The translations under genes and the position numbers were made by a program. From assembly GCA_024345305.1 (NCBI GenBank), contig BRON01000007.1, forward strand, positions 1,922,001 through 1,986,000: a stretch of 64,000 nucleotides of DNA, in the 5' to 3' direction. The notes under the pieces were generated by a model that was not told the origin of the DNA, made no database searches, and saw nothing but the letters and a program-made list of their open reading frames with translations. This stretch comes from Mrakia gelida. Taxonomy: Eukaryota > Basidiomycota > Tremellomycetes > Cystofilobasidiales > Mrakiaceae. Positions within the stretch are counted from its first letter, which is position 1. The number at the start of each line of letters is the position of its first letter. This document shows positions 42,447-54,300 of the stretch, one piece after another.

Positions 42447-44732
42447 TCAATCCCATCCTCCAACCTCAACCCCCCAAGCATCCCCTCCTCCTCCCTCTCC
42501 CTCCCCTCCACCCGCACCAAGCTCGACCTTCTTCTTCGCTCCGAACAACTCCACCAGATCCACACCCTTCTTCTTCCCTTTCCCCTTCTTGGGGACCTCA
42601 ACGATCTTGAGCACCGAGGTTTCGGTCTTCTTGACTGGTTTCGGGGGTTCGACGGGTTTGGAGGCGGCGACGACTGGAGGCTCGATGGGAGCGGAAAGAG
42701 TGGGAGTGGAAGGAGCAGGGACGCGTCGAGTCGCCTTGACTGGAGCAGAAGCTGGGACGACGACACCTTCCAATTCCGGCGCTGGACGCTTGACGTTCCG
42801 ACCTGTAGCTGAAGGGGGGTTCCTCTTCACGACGACCTCTCCCTTCGCCTCGTCGTCGGCGTCGGTCTTGGTCTTCCTCGATCTCTTCCTCTTCTTCCCT
42901 CCTGCTCCAGCCTCCTCCTCCTCCTTCTCGTCCTCAGCGACCACAGGCGTCGAAGCAGAGGACAGCGAAGTCTTGACGTCGAACCCGTACCCTCCCATAG
43001 CGCGTTCGTCCGCTCCTCCGTTGGCACGCGACTTGCGTTTCCGTTTGCGCTGGGAGGGATCTTCTTCTTCGGGAGGAGGAGGAGGAGGAGCGTTTCGTTT
43101 GGAGGATTTGGCGGAGGGTTTGGGAGCGGGGGTGGGTTCCGGTTCGGGAGAGGGAGAGGCAGGGACGGCGGCGGGAGGAGGAGCGTCTCGTTTCGCCTTT
43201 CGAGCGACAATTCGAGTGTTGTCGAGGATTTGGAGGGAGGGGAGGAGGAGGTTCATCTGCGAGGGGACGAGGAAAACGGGAGAGGGAGAGTCAGTTGTGA
43301 GAATGGAGGAGAGAGAGGGGGAGAAGAGGGAGGAAGGGGAGGGAGAGAAAGAGGGTCGAAGTTCAAGCGCGACGCGTCGAAAGGGAAGGGAACGAGAGAG
43401 CTCACCCTATCGCCATACCCCTCCAGCTTTGTAACCCCACACCCTCTCAATCCCAAACTCCTCAGACCCTTCATCCCAGCTCCAGCAGGTCCCAGCAGTC
43501 CCTTCAACCCTTCCCATTTGTCCAACCCACACCCTCCAAGCTCAACGACTTCCAATCCGTCTCCTCTCCTCCCTCCAGCACTCGACGCTCCCCCATGGAC
43601 GTTGTTCGGTCTCGCGTTCGCTGAGTCGGAAGTAGGCAGGAGACCCGTCCCCCAGGTGGAGAAGTGGCGAGGAAGGGAGACGATGTCCGGGTTGTGGGAG
43701 AGGGAGAGCATTCGGAGGTGAGGTAAAGGGGAGAGGTCGGGGAGGGTGGTGGAGGAGAGGAGGGTGTGGGAGGAGGAGAGTTTGGAGAGTTGTTGGAGGG
43801 AAGGGAGGGAGGAGGGGAGGATCTTGAGAGGGTTTTGGGAGACAACTAAAGCGATGAGAGGGGAGGTCAGGACGCGACGAGAGAGCGAGAGGGAGGAGAG
43901 CGAACGAACTGAGCGAGTTGAGATCCTTCCACTTCGCTACGATCTCTGAATCGAGCTCCTCGAACTCGTTCCCTGTGGCCACGAAGGCTTTGAGGGAGGT
44001 GAGGGAAGCGAACTGTTCTGGTAGAGAAGACATCTTGCATGACGAGACGTTCAAAACTGAAAACAAAACGAACGAAACGAAGAGGTCAGCTCGAGCTCAA
44101 CACCTCTTTCCCTCCCTCCTTTCGCTCGTTCAAACCAACTCACCAATCAACTCCCTCAGCAACCCAAACCCATCCCAGAACCCTTCCCCTGCCTGTCCAA
44201 TTTCCTCGTTCCCACTCAAATTCAACCAAGTCAACTGATTCCCCCACTCCTTCCCAATCCATCCGACCCCTCCCTCGCTCAAACTCCCCTCGCCTTGCAA
44301 GCTCCCCAGATCGAGTCTGACGAGATTAGGATAGGATTCCTTGGAGGGCAAAGGTGAAGGTAAGATCTGTTTGAGTAAGTTCAAAGACGAGTTCTCTGGT
44401 TTGGCCGCCTTGGCGATGGGAGGAGCTCGATCTCGAACAGGTCGGATCGGTCGAGAGGAGGGGCGAGGGAAGGAGGACGGGATGGCAGATTGGGTGGGGA
44501 AGGATCCTTTGCCCGTAGAGGTAGAGGGAGTAGGGAAGGGGGAGAGAGTGGTGATCGTCGAAGGTGGCGGAGCAGCGGCGAAGGGGGGAGGAGGGTAGGA
44601 GCGAGGAGCAGGACGAGAGGTTGAGGAGGAGGTCGAAGGGTAAGGGGAAGGTCGGCTGCTGCTGGCGTGAGGAGCAGCGTGAGCTGGCTTCTCAGATCGT
44701 TTGGCGTTCTTCCGAGTACGAGCGGGGTCCAT
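42447..44732 (-). CDS. Leucine-rich-repeat protein with basic nuclear-type tail
   Basis: Four exons, complement of 44144-44732, 43910-44056, 43406-43845 and 42447-43256, join in phase to 661 residues. The first 120 residues are basic and Pro/Ser-rich (MDPARTRKNAKRSEKPAHAA). Leucine-rich repeats follow: LVRLDLGSLQGEGSL, LTWLNLSGNEEIG, LNVSSCKMSSLPEQFASL, LKAFVATGNEFEEL, LRMLSLSHNPDIVSLP, LEVVELGGCGL, LRSLGLRGCGVTKLEGY and LPSLQILDNTRIVARKAKRD, the last a classic LRR-capping end. The remaining 250 residues are Lys/Arg/Pro/Glu-rich with several nuclear-localisation-like clusters (SQRKRKRKSRA, KKRKRSRKTK) and a GAKKKVELGAGGG end. The layout suggests a nuclear or nucleolar scaffold, but I recognise no specific orthologue. 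Confidence 0.75.
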
Positions 44733-45854
44733 GGCGGCGAGGAGGAGGAGGGGAGAAAGAAAAGGGGGGGAGGAGGGAGAGGGGGAGGAAGAGAGAGTTG
44801 AGGGAAGGGAAGGAAGGGAGGAAACGTTGAGCTTCGACTTTCAAATCCTCTCCTTCCCTCGCGCAGTTGTTGACCGACGAACTAGAGGAAGATCTTCGGA
44901 AGAGAGAGGACACGAAGCTCAAAGGTTGAAGGCATATGTCTCGCTCGCTGAGTCCGAAGATCCGAACGAAGGCAGGTTTTCTCGTTGAGCGAGCGAGCGA
45001 CCGACCGAAGCTTCTGGTCTTTCGACGCGTCTCTCTTCTCGAAGACGAAAGGGAACCACAACACCATCGTCTCGTTCGACTGACTATAGCAGCCAAGCTC
45101 CTCCTCCTGCTTCCTACAAAAAGCCGTCCCATCTTATCTAGTCCAAGCTTTGTTCCCCTTCCCACCAAGTCCAACCCTCGCGTCTCGTTAGACCTCCTTC
45201 ACAGAGCTCTCCCTTCACCCTCCTCCTCCTCCTCCTTCCTCCTCAAACTCAAGAGCCTCCTCTCCATCAGGTTCGCTGATCTTGCGTTGCTGTCAGCGAC
45301 CGGGGTGCGTGGTTGTGGGAGTGTTTGATGACGGAAAGGAGGGAGGAGGGAGGACGAGACGTCGCGTGATCCGTCGACGGGGAGGAGGTGTGACGAGACG
45401 ACGAGGTACGAGGAAGAGGATGAGGTGAGTTGGAGGGAGACTATAGGGAAAGAAAGAGTAAGTACGGTGTGAGTACGCGAGAAATTGAAAGGGGAAGACT
45501 ACGAGGGTGGTGAGGGAACGAGACGAACGAGGGAGAGGAAGACGCGTCGTGTCGAGTCCAGTTCGTGCGAGTGTTGAGCGGCGAGGGTTTCGTGGGGAGG
45601 AGGAGATTCGAGTAGGCGAAGACTGGGCAGGGAGGCTTCCTGGAGACAACGGAAGGAAAGTCAGGACCTGACGGTTAGATGAGAGGGCAGAAGGGGAAGA
45701 GGTGGCTGACATGAGGGAGACGAGAGCAAGACGAGGAGCGTGAGGTGAGGTTTGACGGTAGGTTGGAGGTTGAGGAGGTTCGGAAGCAGTGAAATGGGGA
45801 GGTTGAGGAGTAATTGAGACGTCGTTTGGATGAGGGGCATGGGTGTAGCAAAGA
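44733..45854. other. Upstream region of the LRR gene and 3' region of a BTB gene
   Basis: No conserved coding frame was seen in this 1.1-kb stretch. It holds a short GAGC/GACC tandem patch at about 44985-45007 and two GACGCGTC octamers near 45023 and 45541. The right part is the untranslated 3' end of the BTB gene. Confidence 0.4.
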
Positions 45855-46692
45855 TCTGCGAGTGAGGAACGGTGGAGAAGACGGAGGAGGTCAGCGTCGA
45901 GCGAGGAGGACGATCCAAGGAGAAGAGATCGAACGAGCAGCGAGCGAGACTGACCAGAGCGTGAACTCGTCTGCACCGTTGAGCCAGGTGTACGATCCGT
46001 CTTGAGAGCTGACGACCTTGGCGTGTACGAGAGAGAAGCTGACGATGGCGGAGGTCGGGACCTTCCTCGTCGACGTCTCCAAGGCAGTATTCTCGCCTCC
46101 CTTCCGACCACCTTCGAGTGCTTGGAACGAACTTCCTGCTCCCAGCGAGAGGTTCACCACGATTCTTTTGAGCGAGGATCTTGAGTGCGTCCTTCGCTTG
46201 CTTGACGAGTGCCCAGGAGTGGAGAGGAGCATCCAGCAGCAGTTCCGAGAGGTGCCTATCCAAGAGGATGTCGAGGACGAGAACGAGATCGTACTTAACC
46301 GCTGCTTCTACCAGCACCAAAAGGAAGTCGAAGTCGACGACCTCAGGCCTAGCACCATCGAGGAGGTACTGGGAAGGGAAGATGAAACGAAGGAGCAGCT
46401 CGATCTCCTCCTTTTCCTCCGAGATATCGACGACGGGGAGGTCCTCTTGGGACGACGACGGCGATCCTGCCGGTGACGAAGGTTGAGGGATCGAGAGGAT
46501 GTCCCTAAAGACGGAGGAATGAGCTTCGAGGAAGATTCGTTGGATGGCGAGGCAGATCTTGTCCGAGGAACGGATGATGAGGTCCGCCTTTCCGTCTTCG
46601 TTCTTGGAGAGAGGGGAGAACTCGTGCGTCTTGGGTCGATTCGAAGGAGGATCTTCGTCGGAGGGAGAGGGAGAGCGAGCTCGAGGAGGCAT
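45855..46692 (-). pseudogene. BTB/POZ-domain gene with an internal frameshift
   Basis: The start at 46692 gives MPPRARSPSPSDEDPPSNRP, then the BTB segment DGKADLIIRSSDKICLAIQR and LEAHSSVFRDILSIPQPSSP, followed by VVDISEEKEEIELLLRFIFP. It is the paralogue of the locus at 62474-63335. The frame matches that paralogue to about YCLGD (near 46085). The conserved end VPTSAIVSF, then HAKVVSSQDGSYTW, continues in another frame, consistent with a net 11-nt loss. Exon 1 would end at 45955 with CTCTG before a GTCAGT donor. The exon after the intron begins with A (45855), creating a TGA stop across the junction exactly as in the paralogue. If the frameshift is not a sequencing error, the protein is altered for its last third. 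Confidence 0.6.
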
Positions 46693-46834
46693 CGAGGAAG
46701 GAAGAAAGGGAAGGAGCAGAGTGATGGTTTGAAAGGAAGGAGCGTCCGAGCTCACGCCCTCCCTGTTCACGAACCGCCACCGCACAAAAAGGGAAAACTT
46801 TCCCTCATCCCTTTCCCTTCCGAATCAACTCAGC

Positions 46835-47844
46835 ATGGTCCTGTCCACTCCCTCTCCTCCTTTCCCCGCCATCCCTACCGAAATCGAGGCCCACATCCTC
46901 AGTTTCTGCGATCAAGCGACTCTCGCAAAGTGCTCGACCCTCTCGCTCGCCTTCCTCCAGCTCTCCTCCCCTCTTCTATACGAGGACGTCGTTCTCCAGG
47001 GGTTAGACAGTCTGTATAAGCTTCTATGTGCCAGACCGGTGAGTTGCCTTGTCTTTTCTCGCCCCACTTCTGGACCGTCCAGCCCAGACGTCGAGCTCTA
47101 GCTGATCTCCTCCCCCTTCCTTTCTTCCAGGACCCCTCCTACCAAAGCCATCTCTACCCCTATCTCGCTCTCACTCAAATCAAGCATCTCTCCCTCGTCG
47201 TTGGAGGAAAGGATCCGAGAGCATACCATCTTGACTCCCAGTCAGAACCCATTCACCTCGTCCAGGATCGACTCCCCTCCTCTTCCTCACCGCTCCCTCT
47301 TCGCTCCCTCTCCATCCTCTTACCCACGGAACTTCCCATGAGCCTCGGCAGGAGTCTCGACCGCTTCCTCTCATTCTTCGACCCAACGTCCTTCCATCTC
47401 AAGGGCCACGGCTCTCCCCACACAGGTCTCGCAGCAGCTCTCCCCACCCTCGACTGCTACAGACTCCCCTGGAAACGGATCAAGCACTTCACTCTCGAAC
47501 GAGCAAGATGGTCCCTCGCCATGTCCTTCCACCTCCACCGCTCGGTCGAGTTCTCCTTCGATATCAGGTACGACCTCTCGTCGTTCAAGGTCGGGTGGGG
47601 ACTTTGGAGCAACGCGTTGCGAGGGATCGTTCTCGACGCGACGTGGACCAACTTTCTACCAGAGACGCTCGGCGGTCGAGCAGGATTCATCGTGCATGGG
47701 ATGGAGAGGATAGAGGTGCTGGTGGCGACGGAAGGAGGGAAGACGGAGGTTCTGGATCAGTTGAAGACGGACTGTGAGAGGAAGTTCGGAGGGGCTGCTT
47801 GGGAGAAGATGCGAAGGAACATCGAGGTGGTCGTGGTTGCTTGA
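46835..47844 (+). CDS. F-box protein
   Basis: Two exons, 46835-47038 and 47131-47844, give 305 residues. The N-terminus carries an F-box: FPAIPTEIEAHILSFCDQAT followed by LAKCSTLSLAFLQLSSPLLY, with the Pro-x-Glu-Ile and downstream Cys/Leu spacing typical of fungal F-boxes. The rest has loosely leucine-rich segments (IKHLSLVVGG, LRSLSILLPTELPM) but no regular repeats. F-box proteins usually serve as substrate receptors of SCF ubiquitin ligases; the substrate is unknown. The gene is divergent from the BTB gene, with only 142 bp between start codons, so the two share a promoter. Confidence 0.78.
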
Positions 47845-48376
47845 ACAAGTGAGTTAGACTTCTCGTCTTCCATTCTGACCCTGTGTACCCACACGTGTTC
47901 GCGATGGACTGATCACTTCTCCCTCTCCTGCGCTTGCTCTCCCTCTTTCTCCTTCGACAGCCGCGTCGCTCGAGGCGTCGACTCAACCCCTCCGAGACCT
48001 CCGACCCTGGAGCTCGGCGTCCCTGCTCGTCTCCTACTAGCTAACTATGTCTTGTCCCGAAATTGGATCCCTCCTACAACCTATGTCGACTTCGCTCTCC
48101 TCCTCTCGCTACTTTAGTCTCTTGTGTCGGCGAGCCATCGTCGTCGGTTCTTTTGCATCGCGTAGCTAGACTGGATCGATGAAACTGCACTCTCACTACC
48201 TTGAAAAGCTTCTGCCTCGTACGATGAGAATCGTTCGAGCTGAACATGCGAGAGCGCTTTCGTCCCGACTCGAGAAGAAACTCTAAACTCGTTGTCTCGA
48301 CGCGACGTGCAACGGTGCTTCAGTGTCCAGAAGTTCGTAGCATTTCGTGACAATCGTAAGTGTAGAAAAAGATCGT
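47845..48376. other. Convergent spacer between the F-box gene and the giant gene
   Basis: This 532-bp stretch separates two facing stop codons. It contains a weak intron-like segment just after the F-box stop (donor GTGAGT near 47850, branch GACTGATC near 47907, acceptor CGACAG near 47960). No gene was recognised. Confidence 0.45.
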
Positions 48377-51300
48377 TCAAAGTCCTTCGAGACTCCTCAG
48401 TCGTTCTGCGGCTTTGAGGTCCTCTGTTGCGACGAAAAGGGCGAAGAGAATGTCAGCGGGAAGCAAACGAGACACAGTTTGATGATCGTGAACTCACCAG
48501 CAGCCCCAGCAGTCTCAACAGCGATAGATTCTCTCATCTCTCCCGCTCCTCCCGAGCGCACGAGAGCGAGAGCTTTCCTGAGCTTGACGGCGACGACTTT
48601 ACTGGAAGAGAGGTCGCGGACGACGAGGAGATGATGTTCAAGGGAGGGCCCGGAGGTGAGGAGGATGGAGGAGTGGGAGAGGGAGAGGAAGATGCAGAGG
48701 TCGGTGAAGATGGAGTGGAGGACGGTCGAAATGGGCTGGAAAGGGAAGAGGAAGGTAGGTCAGACGCGTCGGCGAGGAATCAGAGCGACTCGAGACGACT
48801 CACAGTCCTCCTCGTCTCCTCTTCGCTCAGCCTCAGAGACCTCTCCCAGGCCGGCCAACAAGACTCCCAGATCTCCCCCTCCTTCTCTTCGACGAGGGAG
48901 GACTCGGTCGCAGCACCAACGACGATCCCAGTCGCGTCGAGCTCTCCTCCTGTCCGGGCGAGAAGAAGCCACAGCTTCATGAAGGCGAATCCCGCAGACA
49001 GATGCTCAGCCGAGCGATCTGGTTTCGAAGGATCTTGAGGACCTTGTGCGAGGGAGAGGGTGGAGGAGCAGGTGTAGGTGGCGAAAGGGGAGAGGTCGAG
49101 GAGTCGACGAGCTTGGGTTGACGTTGGGTGAGTGAGAGCGGCGAGGGCGAGCCAGCTGAGAGACGAGAGAGATCGAGGTCAGCCGGGGGGCGCAGAGGAG
49201 AGGTGAAGAGACGAAGACGCACTTGTAGACTCGAAGATGATCTGGGTTCTCGTCCTGCGAGAGAAGAGTCGAAGGGATGAGCGGTGCGTCAACTGAGAGG
49301 AAACAGCGGAACGAACTCACGCTTGCGAGCTGATCGACGAGAAGCTGTCCGAGGATGGAGTTATCGAGCTCGTCAGCTGCAAGGGCCAGCCGGGCAGCGG
49401 AGAGGGAGGCGACCGAGTCCGAGCTCGAGTGGAAGTGAGGAGGCGAGGAGGAGATGAAGGCGAGGGCGAGAGGGGCGAGCTGGAGTAGACGCGACGAGTC
49501 GAGCGTTGGATGGCGAGGATTCGTGGCAGAGTTGGGAGCAGGGAGGGAGACCAGGCACTGAGAAGAGACAAAAATGCGTCAGCGCACCAAAGGGAGAGAA
49601 AGCTTATTGGAGACTCACCTCGAGCAACGATCCCAACGTCGAGGGAAGCATCGTGTCCGTCCGTCGAAGTCCTGCCTCTGCCGCATCGAGGAGAATCGAG
49701 ATCGCTGAACGTTCCTCGGGTATCGATACGAGAGTGCAAGCCGTGAGTGCTTGGAAGATGGTATCCTTCTTGACGTCGAATCGAGCGAGGAAGGTCTGAA
49801 GAAGAGCGAAGACGTCCGGGAGGAGGATCTACGAAGAAGAGAAAATCAGTCGAAGCTCAGTTCGAAAGTCAAGAGGAAAGGGCCTACGAGGGTTTTGCTT
49901 CGACTTCCCGCTACCACCAGACTCGCAACGGAGAGTAGAGGGTTGGGATCCAAGTCTTGATCCTTCCAGTTGGACGTGTGTCGCGCGACTCGACTGAAGA
50001 ACGTTCCAAACTCTGAGCGCGAGGAAGAAGAAGGCCCGGTCAGCTTGAGAACTCGAGAACAGAGATGAGAGGATACTTAGGATACTTACCTGCGATGAGA
50101 TCCGAAGGAAGACGGGTCGGAGGAGCTACCTCGGCAAACTGGTGAAGACTTTTCAAGATAGAAGAGAACGCTGGTCGAGGGATGGCGACTGAGAGCAGGG
50201 AACGCATGACGTCCCAGTAAACTTGCTGCAGTTCCGAAGGAGTCTTGAAGACAGCGGCGATAGTGTCGAAGAGATCGAAGCCGGCGTCGATGGCTTTGGG
50301 ATCCGATGCTTCCTGGAGGCGAGGGAGGGAGAAGTCAGCTCGTCGCGTCCGAGCATGGGTCTTCGACTTCGACTGACCTTGAACTGGAGAAGGTAGACTC
50401 CTCGCTCTCCGAACCTGGTGGGAATACGGAGCGGATGAGTGATCGTTTCGGAAGAAGAGAAGATACGAGAGAGCTCACTTTTTGAGAGCAGCACGAATGA
50501 ACGAGCGAGCTTGGATGGCGAGCGGTCCCGTCGACTCGAGACCGAATGAATTGAGGAGCCGGGAGATGTTGGAGATGAGACGACTGGATGAAGATACAAG
50601 CGACTATCAGAACGAGCTGTAGCTCAGGACGGAGGGTCAGTCACTCACCTGATGACCTGAAGTCGCGAACAGCAGACGCGAAGGAAGAGGTCAGTTTTCG
50701 AAGAGACGCGTCGACTCGAGACCCTCGTCAAACTGACCTTCGCGACGACGGCTTCGTCCCACTGGTCGAGAAGAACCTTGCATGTGGTGATGACGATCTG
50801 CTGGTTGTCTGGACTGATAGAGGGCGAGAGGAAGGTGATGGTCTTGAGAGCCTCGAGAAGTGGAGCTTCGAGATGAGCGAGCGAGTCCGAGTCGAAGTCA
50901 TGCTGGAGACGAGGAGCAGATCAGCACGAGAAGCGAGGTCAGACGGAGAAGATGCGATAGATGACGAACCTTGTAGACCATGATCAAGAAGCATTCGAGC
51001 CAGCATCTCTGCTCGAGGTACGGAAGGTTCTTGATCCCGACCCTGGAGTTGACGACCGAGATCACGACGTCGACGAAGGCAGCTCCGACGAGGTGGGAAG
51101 ACGGGTGATCCTCGTCGAGGTAGACCCCCATGGCTGAAGGAGAGAGATCGAGGTGGTGGTGGGAGTCGAGCACTCGTTTGAGACCAGATACGACGGAGAG
51201 GGCTGCTGGAGTGAACTTGTCGAGGTTGGAGAACTGGATGCAGAACTGGAGACGACAAGGTAAACGAAAGCATGAGCTTCATTCAGCAGCATCGGGGTAG

Positions 51301-54300
51301 GAGGAAGCTTGGACGAACCTTCTGACCGTCGATGGAGGGCACAATCTCGCAATGCTCGAACCCGATCGTCTTGATGACGTGATGCTTGACTTTGAGGAGG
51401 GAGAAGAGGTCGATTTGGATACCATCTCCAACCCAGAGAAGAGCGAGGTCGAGGAGTTGGATCTGAAGATCGGAAGCGACGAGGATCAGCGAAAGCGAAG
51501 AGGGGAACGGCTCGACGGAGCACGAACTGATCACTGACCCTTAGATGCTCAGCCTCAACAAGAGCCGTGGCAGGATCCTCCGACGGATCGTCGAGCTGGT
51601 AGACTGAAGAGCGAGCCCCTCCAACAGCTCGAGAATGCTGCTCGACGTTGAACTCCTCCTCGAACAACAAGTTCCAGACGACGCTCCAGTTCAGGACTGC
51701 AAGGAAGAGATGGGGCGAAGGTCAGACTCTAGCTCGAAGAGGTGACGGAGAGGAAAAGACCGACGCACTTCTCCAGCCAGGGAAGTAAGGGTGAAGCTGG
51801 ACGAGGAACGAGATCGAACGCGTCCTCTCGGACGAGTCGGCTGCGAGAGCAAAAGTCCCCAGGTTAGTTTGTGGTGGCAGACGGACACAGATCACACACT
51901 ATCTACTGACCTTGATCGAGGAAAGCCTCCCAGGACTGCGAGACGAGTTCGAAGTGAGGAGGGAAGAGAGAGGCGGAGAGGATCGTTGCTTTCGAGCGGA
52001 CACGTTCCTGTTTGATGGAAAGCGTGATGGTCAGTGATCGAGAGATGAGGTCAAAGCTGGGACAGAAGAGGTACCACACGTACATCTCGTTGATCCCACA
52101 GACAAGCGAAAAAGTGGTAGAAGATCTCGACGACGGTTGCTCGCCAATCCGAATCCATCGCTGCAGGCTCCTCTCCGTTGAGCTCCATAATCATGAGGAA
52201 GAGAGTTTCGAGAGTCGCACACCTAGAAGCAGACAAATGGAGTTCAGTCACGCTTCGAAGGAAAGAGAAAGAGTCTCGCTAGGGCGAAAGAGGGAAGGAT
52301 GCGACTCACTTCGAATCGACGTCCTCAGACTCCTCGAACTTCGCGTCCAGGAACCCTCTCAAAGCTCGGCTGTTCGACGAGAGAACACGAAGAAGAAGAG
52401 CGACCCTTGTTGAAGTAGGGACGTCGGTCTCGAACAGATGCCAAGTTCTGAGGGCGAAGAAGAAAGGGTTCGAGGTCAGCGGGAGCACGAGAAGAGATCG
52501 ATCTCGAAGACAAGAAACGCACATGGACAAAAGCAGCTCTATCCTCTGCTCGACGAAAGAGTCGAGAGCCTGTACTTGAGCGGATTTGGTGAAGAGCCCG
52601 ACGAGGAACTGGCCGACGAGAGCTGCTGCAGCTGAAGATCGCTCCGAGAGTTGCTTGAGGGTTTCGACGACGTCGACCTTGACTTCCAGACTTCGGGTGA
52701 TGACCGAGTATCGAGACATCGTTCGGGAGGAGACTCCCTCACTGTTGAGTCGAGGGTAAACGAGGTCAATTCGGCGGAATCGATCGATCGAGAAGCAGAG
52801 GGAACGAACCTGTCGCTGTAGATTCCCTCGTTCTCGACGAACTTTCCGAGCTGTAGGTGTTCTCGAGGGCACCCGTAGAGAAGAAGAAGGGAGCCTAGGA
52901 CTCGGCGAAGGAAGCGAAGACTGAAACCCCGAGGAAAAGGTCAGCGAAGAGCGGAGGTTTGACGAGTCGAAAGGAAGCGGGCTCACCCTCGAGGAATATC
53001 CTGTCCGAGCTCGAAGCACTCCTGAAGAGTCGAAGCATGCTGAGCGAAGAGATCCGAGATCACCAGTACGAGATCTGGTTTCCCAGCTGGATCGAACCAG
53101 GCGGCGGCGAAGCAGGCTTCCAGGAACTCCGAAGCTGCGTCGAAGGATCCGTCGGTGGCGACGAGTGACGCTGGCAAAGGAGGGAAGGGTCAGAACGAGT
53201 TTCGAAGGCCGAGAGAAAGATCGGAAACGAGACTCACAGACCGAAAGCAAGTTCTGAACGGGAATCGACACCGCCGACTGAGAAAGAACAGTGATCCAAC
53301 GAACTGAACCGAGAACGGACGATGGTCAGCTCTTGGTCGCCTCGAACCGACGTGAGAGGGCGCTGAACTCACGACCTCTCCTCAATCCATCTTCCCCAGA
53401 CTCCACGACTTCTACCAACACCCTCCAAGGATCCACACTCTGAGCCGTAAACACGTCGAACCCTCCGAGCTCGTCCGACATCGACGCGGTGCTCATCCGA
53501 CTCTGGATTCGCGAGTTCTTGCTTCGGTTGAAGAGTCGAGGGAGAGATTTGAAGGCGATGGGCTGCAGCAAGACATCGGGCGTCGACGGTCAGTCACGGA
53601 GGAGGAGAAGGAAAAAGGGAGAGGAAGCGATAAACTGACCTTCTCGGGAGTGCTCATCGCTGAGATGTCGTCCATCCACACCGAGAGGATCTCGTCGAAG
53701 ACCGAGTAGACAACGTCGAGAGAGGAAAGACGAATGACGTTCCGGAGGGCCATGTCGGCGAACTCGACTCGTTCCTGCGAGGAAGAGGAAGAAAGAAAGG
53801 AGGAGGTGAGTGACAAGTCGAAGGAAAGCAAATGAGCCGAGATGAGACGCGTCGACTCACTCGAAGCGGTTCAACAGCTCCGGGAGAGGTTGGGTTGGAA
53901 GGTGACGACGATGAGTTGATGTCCGAGAGAGGCGAAGAGATGGCGCAAGCCTTGTAGAGGATCTCAGCGTACCTATTCGAGCCAAGGGAAAGACGATCGA
54001 GCACAAAGTCAGTCCTCGATTCATCCTCCCCTTCGACTCCTCCCGCACGCTCGCTGGACTCACAGCTTCCTATCGCAGTTATGCAGACTCAACAACCAGT
54101 TCGAGCAATGCCTATCGATGAGCGACCTCCTCGCAACCTTGTAGTCGTTCACTCCCAAGGCTCTCGCCGCTCCGACCTTGTTGGGTCCTCTCGACACGGC
54201 AGCTTTGATGAAGTCCTCCTTGCTGAGGTTGGACGACGAAGCGACGGGTCCGGAAATGTCTCCTTCGAGGACTTCGGCGACTCCTGGGATGGGTTTGGAG

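Noticed and set aside
42139..43434. 431-codon plus-strand open frame
   Set aside because: It lies antisense to the LRR gene, whose exons join in phase with clear repeats. The plus frame is low-complexity Ser/Gly/Arg sequence without a family.
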